This document shows positions 1 to 6,294 of a stretch of 6,395 bases of DNA, piece after piece. Both the position numbers and the translations under genes were made by a program. The notes under the pieces are model-generated. The model was not told where the DNA came from. It did no database searches and was given only the letters and a program-made list of their open reading frames with translations. The stretch is taken from NCBI GenBank assembly GCA_022561525.1, contig JADFRB010000122.1, forward strand, positions 1-6,395, in the 5' to 3' direction. The DNA is from Nitrospinota bacterium. Lineage in GTDB: Bacteria; Nitrospirota; Nitrospiria; Nitrospirales; UBA8639. The number at the start of each line of letters is the position of its first letter. The first letter of the stretch is position 1.

Positions 1-148
1 TCGAAATGTCTGACTTAAACCAGACCACAATTGTGACGATCGCTAATCTCGGACCGGTTCCTAGAGAAGTTGTCTTTTTATGCCAGTTTCAAAACATAAC
101 ATGACTGGGTATCGATGATGAAAGTTTATTCCAAAAACATCGTTCTGT
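1..148. other. Upstream intergenic region of sat-cysC, no supported gene
   Basis: This stretch precedes the strong ribosome binding site of the first gene. Two + strand frames are closed within 20 bases. The third is open from base 3 to a TGA at 102-104, and from the ATG at 6 it would give a peptide of only 32 residues that I do not recognise. It could be chance or the very end of an upstream gene. A perfect 10-base palindrome, CACAATTGTG, lies at 26-35 and could be an operator half-site pair, but nothing else supports this. No convincing sigma-70 promoter could be fixed, although the promoter of the sulfate activation gene must lie here or further upstream. Confidence 0.4.
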
Positions 149-155
149 AAGGAGG
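149..155 (+). promoter_or_regulatory. Strong Shine-Dalgarno site of sat-cysC
   Basis: AAGGAGG lies six bases before the ATG at 162. It is a full-length match to the anti-Shine-Dalgarno complement at ordinary spacing and fixes the start of the first gene. It is the best ribosome binding site in the window and suggests efficient translation. Confidence 0.9.
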
Positions 156-161
156 GTTAGT

Positions 162-1892
162 ATGAATCGTAATCTTGTGTCACCACATGGTGGAAATCTG
201 ACGGATTTGGTAGTGGATTCTGAACGGGCAGTAACCCTCCAGGCCCAATCAAAGACAAGCCTTTCTTGGGACCTCACGGCTCGGCAGGTGTGCGACCTTG
301 AGCTTCTCATGTGTGGAGGGTTTTCTCCTCTCCAAGGGTTTATGAATAAGGCCAATTATGATTCGGTTTGCAGTTCAATGCGGTTAGCTGATGGAACTCT
401 ATGGCCCATGCCTATTGTGTTAGATCTACCTGAAGATATGACCAACCAGCTTTCGTCAGGTGATTTTCTTGCCCTCCGTGATCCGGAAGGCGTCATGCTT
501 GCGGGGATCACCATTAAGGAAATGTGGCAGCCCGATCGTTCAATTGAAGCACAGACAGTCTATGGTTCCACGAATCGAGACCACCCAGGGGTGGCGTATC
601 TCTATGATCAAACCCATCCCATGTATGTCAGTGGAAAGTTGGAGTGCATACAGCCACCGTTCCATCATGATTTTAGCGAATTTCGGTACACGCCTCAGGA
701 GTTACGGAAAGAGTTTGCGCGTCTGAGTTGGAGAAAGGTCGTGGCCTTCCAAACTCGAAATGTGATGCATCGTGCGCATTATGCTCTGACGATGAAGGCT
801 GCCAAAAGTGCCGAGGCCAATCTGCTCATCCATCCAGTGGTCGGGTTAACGAAACCGGGCGATGTTGATCACTACACGCGGGTTCGGTGTTATCAGGCCC
901 TCCTGCCTCGCTATCCAAGCCATACCGTGAAACTTGGCTTACTCCCCCTTGCCATGCGCATGGCTGGGCCTCGTGAAGCCGTGTGGCATGCGATTATTCG
1001 GAAAAATTATGGATGTACCCACTTTATTGTGGGCCGTGATCATGCAGGGCCAGGCAAGGATTCTCAAGACCGCCCCTTCTACGAGCCCTATGGGGCTCAA
1101 GAGCTTATGTGTAAATTTGAAGAAGAGTTGGGAATACAGATGGTGCCATTTCAGGAAATGGTCTATCTTGAGGAACGAGATGAATACATTCCCCTCAATG
1201 AAGCCCCTGATGGGTCCAGAATCCTGAGCTTGTCAGGCACTGAGCTTCGTCGCCGACTTGCCGAGGGTGGCACAATACCTGAATGGTTTACCTATCCTGA
1301 GGTGGCTGCAGAGGTGAGACGAACGCATCCACCTCGACATAAAAAAGGCTTGACAATCTTTTTCACCGGCTTGTCGGGTTCTGGAAAATCCACCATTGCC
1401 AATATTCTCTTAGTCAAGCTGATGGAAATGGGTGGTCGTCCTGTGACTCTGTTGGACGGAGATGTTGTGCGGAAACATCTCTCATCGGAATTAGGATTTT
1501 CCAAAGAACATCGCGATATCAATATTCGACGCATTGGTTTTGTGGCCGCCGAGATTTCCAAAAATGGAGGTGTGGCCATATGTGCGCCCATTGCCCCGTA
1601 CGATGATGTTCGGAAGGAAGGGCGACGGATGACGGAAGCTGGTGGTGGAGGGTTTGTGTTGGTTCATGTCAAAACTCCACTGGAAGTATGTGAAGCACGT
1701 GATCGAAAAGGCCTGTATGCCAAGGCCCGGGCTGGCGTAATCCCCAATTTTACCGGTGTGTCCGATCCCTATGAAGTTCCAGAAGATGCAGAAGTGGCTA
1801 TTCAGACAACGGATTGTACCCCAGAGGAAGCGGCACAGGAAGTTGTCTTGTATCTCGAAAAGGCAGGATACATTGGCGGAATTGCCACGTGA
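162..1892 (+). CDS. sat-cysC: Bifunctional sulfate adenylyltransferase / adenylylsulfate kinase (ATP sulfurylase-APS kinase fusion)
   Basis: This cytosolic enzyme activates sulfate: ATP plus sulfate gives APS and pyrophosphate, and APS is then phosphorylated to PAPS. The 576 residues contain two domains. Residues 1 to about 385 are ATP sulfurylase, with QTRN at 197-200 followed by H203 and H206 of the HxxH motif, LLIHPVVG at 221-228 and GRDHAGPG at 291-298. After a short basic linker (about 386-398) comes APS kinase, with the Walker A loop GLSGSGKST at 403-411, LDGD at 431-434 with R437, and the KGLYAKARAG lid motif at 516-525. All expected catalytic motifs of both domains are present, so both activities are likely intact. 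Residue 478, in APIAPY, is Ala where E. coli and fungal APS kinases have a phosphorylatable Ser. The start is set by AAGGAGG at 149-155. The gene is followed by its own strong terminator and is probably monocistronic or the last gene of an upstream operon. It could serve cysteine synthesis or PAPS supply for sulfotransferases. Confidence 0.96.
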   Translation: MNRNLVSPHGGNLTDLVVDSERAVTLQAQSKTSLSWDLTARQVCDLELLMCGGFSPLQGFMNKANYDSVCSSMRLADGTLWPMPIVLDLPEDMTNQLSSGDFLALRDPEGVMLAGITIKEMWQPDRSIEAQTVYGSTNRDHPGVAYLYDQTHPMYVSGKLECIQPPFHHDFSEFRYTPQELRKEFARLSWRKVVAFQTRNVMHRAHYALTMKAAKSAEANLLIHPVVGLTKPGDVDHYTRVRCYQALLPRYPSHTVKLGLLPLAMRMAGPREAVWHAIIRKNYGCTHFIVGRDHAGPGKDSQDRPFYEPYGAQELMCKFEEELGIQMVPFQEMVYLEERDEYIPLNEAPDGSRILSLSGTELRRRLAEGGTIPEWFTYPEVAAEVRRTHPPRHKKGLTIFFTGLSGSGKSTIANILLVKLMEMGGRPVTLLDGDVVRKHLSSELGFSKEHRDINIRRIGFVAAEISKNGGVAICAPIAPYDDVRKEGRRMTEAGGGGFVLVHVKTPLEVCEARDRKGLYAKARAGVIPNFTGVSDPYEVPEDAEVAIQTTDCTPEEAAQEVVLYLEKAGYIGGIAT

Positions 1893-1927
1893 CCTGTTGC
1901 TCCTTGCTCCTGTTTCGTGAATACATG

Positions 1928-1969
1928 AAAACAGAGATCTGAGATGTCCTATCTCAGATCTCTGTTTTT
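1928..1969 (+). terminator. Rho-independent terminator after sat-cysC, possibly bidirectional
   Basis: A perfect 18-bp inverted repeat (arms 1928-1945 and 1951-1968) surrounds a 5-base loop, GTCCT, at 1946-1950. The 3' arm ends in a run of five T (1965-1969), and the 5' arm begins with four A, so the hairpin could also work on the opposite strand. It begins 35 bases after the stop codon of the sulfate activation gene. The stem is AT-balanced rather than GC-rich, but its length and perfection make it a strong terminator. Confidence 0.93.
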
Positions 1970-2036
1970 GATGCAACGGAAATCCTTGCAGAGGATTCAC
2001 TTGCTGAATTGGTTTATTGATCTACTCCCATCAATT

Positions 2037-2080
2037 GGGTGAGTTCCCGTCACATGTGTGGTGTCTGTCATCTCTCACCC
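2037..2080. repeat. Inverted repeat with 7-base arms in the asnB leader region
   Basis: GGGTGAG at 2037-2043 and its exact reverse complement CTCACCC at 2074-2080 are 30 bases apart. The spacer contains the palindrome CACATGTG at 2051-2058. This could form a stem-loop in the leader RNA or mark a regulator site upstream of the operon. Arms of this length can arise by chance, and no family of regulator is recognisable. Confidence 0.35.
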
Positions 2081-2131
2081 GGTCACGGAGCCGGATGTTC
2101 GCTGTAAATCCAAATCACAACTGAGCCACAA

Positions 2132-2153
2132 ACACAACCCAAAGGGTTGGTGT
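2132..2153 (+). promoter_or_regulatory. Small hairpin in the asnB leader
   Basis: CAACCC at 2135-2140 pairs with GGGTTG at 2144-2149 around an AAA loop. The stem can be extended by three more pairs (2132-2134 with 2151-2153) across a single bulged G at 2150. It ends about 22 bases before the Shine-Dalgarno site of the amidotransferase gene and is not followed by a T run, so it is not a terminator. It might influence mRNA stability or translation; the role is inferred only from position. Confidence 0.35.
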
Positions 2154-2175
2154 GGAGATTTTCGTTTGAGAAAGT

Positions 2176-2179
2176 AGGA
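2176..2179 (+). promoter_or_regulatory. Ribosome binding site deciding the asnB start
   Basis: AGGA lies six bases before the ATG at 2186. It supports this ATG over the in-frame TTG at 2147, 13 codons upstream. The choice matters because only the ATG places the catalytic cysteine at position 2. Confidence 0.7.
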
Positions 2180-2185
2180 CCCCGT

Positions 2186-4126
2186 ATGTGTGGTATTTGC
2201 GGCAAAGTGTATTTCGACGATCATCGTCCCGTGAGGGAGAGCGAAATCCTGCCCATGGCGGACACTCTTATTCACCGGGGGCCGGATGGGAGTGGGATCT
2301 GGGTGGACAGAAATGTTGGCTTGGGGCATCGACGCCTGGCCATCATCGATCTTCGGGAAGAAGCCAATCAACCCATGACCAATGAAGATGGATCGATCTG
2401 GGTCACGTTTAACGGAGAAATTTACAATTTCCACAGTCTAAGGCAGGAGCTGGAATCAAAGGGCCACCTGTTTCGCACGAATAGTGATACCGAAGTGATC
2501 GTCCATGCCTATGAGGAATATGGACGGGACTGTGTCTCCCATTTCCTTGGCATGTTTGCCTTTGCCATTTGGGATTCGAGACGGCGCACCTTGTTTCTTG
2601 CACGGGATCGGGTGGGGAAGAAGCCCTTATACTATTATGCGGGCTCGGACAGATTTATTTTTGGATCGGAGATTAAAGCCATTTTGGCGGAAGGGTCGGT
2701 CCAGCCGGATCCCAACCTCATCGCCATGGATCATTTCCTCGCGTTGCAATATATCCCGTCACCACTTACGGCGTTTCGTGGCATTCACAAACTGCCTGCG
2801 GCCCATTGGCTGGAACTCAAAGATGGTCAGGTCGAGATCGGGCGTTATTGGAAGTTGCGGTATACCCCCAAACGTTCCCTCTCCCTGCAAGAGGCGATAG
2901 AAGAATTCAAGTGGCGAATGGATGAAGCGGTCGGTATCCGGATGATTAGCGACGTTCCGTTGGGGGCATTTTTGAGTGGAGGAATTGATTCGAGTGCGGT
3001 CGTGGCCTCGATGGCCCGAAAGGCCAATTGTCCTGTGAAGACCTTTTGTGCCGGATTTAACGATGCAGCATTTGATGAGCGGGAATATGCCAGAATGATC
3101 GCTCAAGACAACGGGACAGATCATACCGAATTAATGATAGATGCTCCGGTGACGGACATCCTTCCTCGTCTTGTGTGGTATTTCGATGAGCCATTCGGAG
3201 ATTCTTCGGCGTTACCGAGTTATGCGATTGCTCAGTTGACCCGGCAACATGTCACGGTGGTGCTGAATGGCGATGGGGGAGATGAAAACTTTGCCGGCTA
3301 TGATCGGTATATTACTGATCGATTCGTTAGAAATGCCGACTATCTTCCGTTAGGGCTCTGGCAAGGGCTTGAAACACTGGTTCAAGGGCTGCCGGCTGCA
3401 TGGTTGAAAAAACAGCCGTTCAAAAAAATTGCTCGGGTGGTTGAAGTGTTGGCACAGGAACCAGGACGGCGATATGCCACGTGGGGTGCACATTTCACCC
3501 CACGCGACCGACGACAGTTATATGCCAATTCGTTTTACCCGTTAGTCGCTGATAGTGATCCTGAAGGGTTGTTTGTCCAAGCCTTTGCAGAGAGTGATGC
3601 CGAAGACTGTACGGATGCCGCGCTTGATGTCGACGTCGCACTCTACTTGGCTGATGATCTTCTTGTGAAAATGGACCGCGCGACCATGGCGAACTCGTTA
3701 GAAACTCGATCGCCGTTCCTCGACCATACGCTGATGGAGTTTGTAGCCAGTCTACCTGCACAATTGAAGTTGGCGGGGAATCAGAAAAAATATTTACTCA
3801 AGGCTTCCCTACGAGGTGAGATTCCTGATGAGATTCTCGATCGGCCAAAGATGGGCTTTTGCGTGCCGTTGTCTCGGTGGTTTCAAGAAGACCTGCGAGA
3901 GATGGCCTACGATACCTTGTTGTCGTCTCGTGCGATGCAACGAGGCTACTTTTCCGCTTCACGGATCGAGCAATTACTGACGGAGCATTGCCACCATCAG
4001 GTTGATCATGGGGCTCACCTCTGGGATCTTCTGGTGTTGGAGCTGTGGAATCGAACATTTATTGACGGGGATGGGTGGGCTCCACGCCATGATCACGCTG
4101 GAGATCTCGTTGCCCAATCATTGTAA
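2186..4126 (+). CDS. asnB: AsnB-type glutamine-dependent amidotransferase (asparagine synthase family, probably exosortase A/exopolysaccharide associated)
   Basis: This family takes the amide nitrogen of glutamine and transfers it to a carboxylate activated with ATP, classically aspartate to asparagine. The 646-residue product begins MCGIC, so after methionine removal Cys2 is the N-terminal nucleophile of the glutaminase domain (about 2-210). Supporting residues are HRGPDG at 30-35, R49/R50, FNGEIYN at 75-81 and D101. The synthetase domain follows, with the pyrophosphate loop SGGIDSS at 264-270, NGDGGDEN at 361-368 and ADDLLVKMDRATM at about 489-501. All catalytic features look intact. It is longer than E. 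coli AsnB (554 residues) and near the size of the amidotransferases found in XrtA/PEP-CTERM exopolysaccharide clusters. Together with the FemAB-type neighbour this suggests it amidates a sugar or polymer precursor rather than making free asparagine, but that substrate is an inference. An in-frame TTG at 2147 would add 13 residues and hide Cys2, so I rejected it. A glycosyltransferase follows after 39 bases, probably co-transcribed. Confidence 0.92.
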   Translation: MCGICGKVYFDDHRPVRESEILPMADTLIHRGPDGSGIWVDRNVGLGHRRLAIIDLREEANQPMTNEDGSIWVTFNGEIYNFHSLRQELESKGHLFRTNSDTEVIVHAYEEYGRDCVSHFLGMFAFAIWDSRRRTLFLARDRVGKKPLYYYAGSDRFIFGSEIKAILAEGSVQPDPNLIAMDHFLALQYIPSPLTAFRGIHKLPAAHWLELKDGQVEIGRYWKLRYTPKRSLSLQEAIEEFKWRMDEAVGIRMISDVPLGAFLSGGIDSSAVVASMARKANCPVKTFCAGFNDAAFDEREYARMIAQDNGTDHTELMIDAPVTDILPRLVWYFDEPFGDSSALPSYAIAQLTRQHVTVVLNGDGGDENFAGYDRYITDRFVRNADYLPLGLWQGLETLVQGLPAAWLKKQPFKKIARVVEVLAQEPGRRYATWGAHFTPRDRRQLYANSFYPLVADSDPEGLFVQAFAESDAEDCTDAALDVDVALYLADDLLVKMDRATMANSLETRSPFLDHTLMEFVASLPAQLKLAGNQKKYLLKASLRGEIPDEILDRPKMGFCVPLSRWFQEDLREMAYDTLLSSRAMQRGYFSASRIEQLLTEHCHHQVDHGAHLWDLLVLELWNRTFIDGDGWAPRHDHAGDLVAQSL

Positions 4127-4165
4127 CGGCCAGCTAGCCATATCTCTCTATTGGTGATCGATACG

Positions 4166-5200
4166 ATGAATCAGGCAGGTTCTACCATATCATCTGTTGG
4201 TGTGTGTGCCTCAATAGTGGAAAGACAAGGTGCTCGTAGGCCCAGCCTGTCTTTTATTATTCCGGTCTATAACGATCAAGCCAACATTGCCCGTTGTGTG
4301 CGGTCCATTACAGCGCTGCACGGTTTTGGGCCAGATGATGAAGTGATTATCCTCGATAATGGGTCTACGGATGGCACTCATCAGATCTTGCACCAATTAG
4401 GTTTCCCGTTTGAAGTGATTGAACACCTTCATGTGAGTGCCCTGAGAAATCGTGGGGCACGGATGGCCAAGGGCGATCTCTTGGCTTTTGTGGATTCCGA
4501 TGTAGAATTATTTCCTGAATGGCTGGAGAACAGTATGGCCGCGCTCAGTGATCCGATGATGGTTGCGGCAGGATGCTTTCCAGAAGTGCCCAACGAAGCA
4601 ACCTGGGTTCAGCAGGCGTGGGATATTCATCAGAGAGGTCGTCAACCTTCAACACCGTTTCCCATTGCCTGGCTGCCGTCCATGAATCTCATTGTCCGTC
4701 GTGAGGCATTTCAGTCTATTGAAGGCTTTAATGAAAATCTCGAAACGGCAGAGGATGTGGACCTGTGTTACCGATTAGCCAATCATGGGGTTATCCTTTG
4801 CAATCCCACTATGAAAGCTATCCATTGGGGGGAAGCCAAAGACTTAGCCACCTTTTGGAAAAAAGAGGTGTGGCGGGGGATCGGCAATATTCGAGGCATG
4901 TGTTCACATGGCTTTCGTCTCGATGAGTTGCCAAGTGTCGGGTATCCGCTCTATGTCTTATTGCTTGTGGTTGTGTGCGGTTTCGGTATCGGTGTTGATC
5001 TGTGGAAGGGGCGTTTATTCATGACTCCTCCGAGCCTTGCCTTCTTGGTGTTCCCGGCAGTCGTGTTGGCGCTGAATACCGCTCGCCGTGCGCATTGCCC
5101 TTCTCTTCTTCCTTCACTGTTTGTGCTCTATTTGACCTATGGGCTCGCCCGTGCCTTTTCGGTCATCAAGTCGTTCCTGCCCCGAAGCAAATCCCGGTAG
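4166..5200 (+). CDS. Family 2 glycosyltransferase with C-terminal membrane segments
   Basis: This protein probably transfers a sugar from a nucleotide-sugar donor to a growing lipid-linked or polysaccharide acceptor at the inner face of the cytoplasmic membrane. The 344-residue model has a GT-A fold catalytic domain at about 27-240, with SFIIPVYND at 29-37, LDNGSTDGT at 63-71, the metal/nucleotide-binding DSD at 110-112 and an ED pair at 196-197 in the expected catalytic-base position. WKKEVWRGIGN at 231-241 resembles the acceptor-side region of the family. Three hydrophobic stretches follow, at about 257-277, 288-306 and 312-334, which would anchor it in the membrane. The ATG at 4166 is chosen because GGTGAT at 4153-4158 gives a weak ribosome binding site; in-frame TTG at 4151 and GTG at 4154 are possible but have none. 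The first 25 or so residues are low in family features. It lies between the amidotransferase and FemAB-like genes, so a role in exopolysaccharide assembly is likely. Donor and acceptor cannot be told from sequence. Confidence 0.88.
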   Translation: MNQAGSTISSVGVCASIVERQGARRPSLSFIIPVYNDQANIARCVRSITALHGFGPDDEVIILDNGSTDGTHQILHQLGFPFEVIEHLHVSALRNRGARMAKGDLLAFVDSDVELFPEWLENSMAALSDPMMVAAGCFPEVPNEATWVQQAWDIHQRGRQPSTPFPIAWLPSMNLIVRREAFQSIEGFNENLETAEDVDLCYRLANHGVILCNPTMKAIHWGEAKDLATFWKKEVWRGIGNIRGMCSHGFRLDELPSVGYPLYVLLLVVVCGFGIGVDLWKGRLFMTPPSLAFLVFPAVVLALNTARRAHCPSLLPSLFVLYLTYGLARAFSVIKSFLPRSKSR

Positions 5201-5235
5201 CATGCTGTGCCTTCACTCTTAACATGCCAGGTGGT

Positions 5236-6294
5236 ATGAACACAGAACGCCTAGCTCATTTTCCGGATTGTACGGTTCTCACCGAAGCTGAGTATCCAGC
5301 TTGGGATCATTTTGTCTCGGAACACCCAGGTGCCAGTCCCTACCATCTTTCAATCTGGAGGCACATTGTTGAGCGTGCCTTTGGCAAGCGATGGTGTGTC
5401 GTCGGGGTCGTTCAAAACGGAAGAGTGCTGGGAGGCATTCCTCTGGTTCACATGAAAAGCCCTTTGTTTGGTAATTTCTTAGGGTCGATGCCGTATTTCA
5501 ATTATGGGGGAGTACTGGTCAATGATGAATCTTTGGCTGAGCCAATTCTCGAACGTACGATTGCTCTGGCTCAAGAACTGGGCGTGAATCATCTTGAGCT
5601 GCGGCATTTGGAGAATCATTACCCGCATCTTCCGGTGAAAACAGGGAAGGTGTCCATGTGGCTGGATTTGCCGTCAAGTTCAACTGAACTGATGAAAAGC
5701 TTTAAGCCAAAACTTCGCTCCCAAGTTCGGAAGGGAGAGAAGAATGGATTAGGGGTGAAGGAGGGTGGCATCGAGTTGCTCGATGATTTCTATACGGTAT
5801 TCGCGCACAATATGCGCGATCTGGGGACACCCGTCTATGGCAAGATCTTTATGCAGCTGATCCTGGAGGCCTTTCCGAAAACGGCCCGTTTGATCATTGT
5901 GACTGATTCGACATCCCGTCCGATTGCCGGTGGGTTTTTACTCGGATTTCGCGATCGTGTGGAAATTCCCTGGGCATCCTCTCTTCGGGAATACAATCAC
6001 TTACAATCCAATATGTTCCTCTATTGGAATTGCCTCCAATATGCCTGCGATCAAGGATACCGGGTGTTTGATTTTGGACGTTCCAGCATGGGGAGTTCGA
6101 CATTTAAATTCAAAGCACAATGGGGTGCACAATCCGTGCAGCATCATTGGCATTATTGGCTCCCCGACAACCAGGATATGCCGGAAATGAATCCTCAAAA
6201 CCCCAAATACCAACTCGCCATTTCTCTCTGGCAACGTCTGCCTGTATCAGTGACTCGCGTGGTTGGTCCGTTCATTGCGAAACATCTCCCGTAA
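5236..6294 (+). CDS. FemAB-like GNAT-fold protein, XrtA/PEP-CTERM system-associated type
   Basis: The product, about 352 residues, resembles the FemAB family proteins encoded beside exosortase A and exopolysaccharide genes. Classical FemA/B/X add amino acids from aminoacyl-tRNA to cell-wall peptides; the substrate of this branch is not known to me. Two acyltransferase-like halves can be seen. The first (about 1-150) includes SIWRHIVERAFG at 39-50, GGIPLVHMKSPLFGN at 66-80 and the aromatic-glycine stretch YFNYGG at 87-92. The second (about 151-310) opens with the basic segment KPKLRSQVRKGEKNGL at 157-172 and ends with FDFGRSS at 278-284 and TFKFKAQWGA at 289-298, the signature-like end of this family. 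There is no signal peptide or membrane segment, so it is probably cytoplasmic. The frame stays open upstream to 5002 inside the glycosyltransferase gene, but homology-like sequence begins only after 5236. AGG at 5229-5231 is a weak, close ribosome binding site; ATG at 5224 is the alternative. It begins 35 bases after the glycosyltransferase stop and is probably in the same operon. Confidence 0.85.
   Translation: MNTERLAHFPDCTVLTEAEYPAWDHFVSEHPGASPYHLSIWRHIVERAFGKRWCVVGVVQNGRVLGGIPLVHMKSPLFGNFLGSMPYFNYGGVLVNDESLAEPILERTIALAQELGVNHLELRHLENHYPHLPVKTGKVSMWLDLPSSSTELMKSFKPKLRSQVRKGEKNGLGVKEGGIELLDDFYTVFAHNMRDLGTPVYGKIFMQLILEAFPKTARLIIVTDSTSRPIAGGFLLGFRDRVEIPWASSLREYNHLQSNMFLYWNCLQYACDQGYRVFDFGRSSMGSSTFKFKAQWGAQSVQHHWHYWLPDNQDMPEMNPQNPKYQLAISLWQRLPVSVTRVVGPFIAKHLP

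Larger units (their letters stand above)
1893..2185. other. Intergenic region: terminator plus leader/promoter region of the asnB operon
   Basis: These 293 bases separate the sulfate gene from the polysaccharide-type operon. The first part carries the rho-independent terminator at 1928-1969. The remaining 216 bases have no supported gene and should contain the promoter and untranslated leader of the amidotransferase gene. Two inverted repeats are visible and are listed separately (2037-2080 and 2132-2153). No canonical sigma-54 element (GG-N10-GC) was found by eye, although TTGC occurs at 1986 and 2001. No clear sigma-70 -35/-10 pair could be assigned either. Confidence 0.6.

Noticed and set aside
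8..25. GTCTG/CAGAC hairpin at the left edge as a terminator of an upstream gene
   Set aside because: The stem is five base pairs with no following T run.
70..100. Possible sigma-70 promoter with TTGTCT at 70-75 and CATAAC at 95-100
   Set aside because: Only partial matches to both boxes, with a 19-base spacer; too weak to call.
89..355. Minus-strand open frame across the start of the sulfate activation gene
   Set aside because: It is a shadow of the well-supported + strand gene, with no recognisable protein and no ribosome binding site seen.
1491..2000. Long minus-strand open frame of 169 codons crossing the end of the sulfate gene and the terminator
   Set aside because: It runs through the terminator hairpin and lies antisense to the conserved APS kinase domain; its translation has no recognisable motif.
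1986..2004. Possible sigma-54 promoter elements around the two TTGC sites
   Set aside because: The GG pairs upstream are eight bases from the GC, not the required ten, and the surrounding bases do not match the -24 consensus.
5002..5235. In-frame upstream extension of the FemAB-like gene, overlapping the glycosyltransferase by about 200 bases
   Set aside because: The extension has no family resemblance, would overlap a well-supported gene in another frame, and is low in features. A start at 5236 (or 5224) fits family length and gene spacing.
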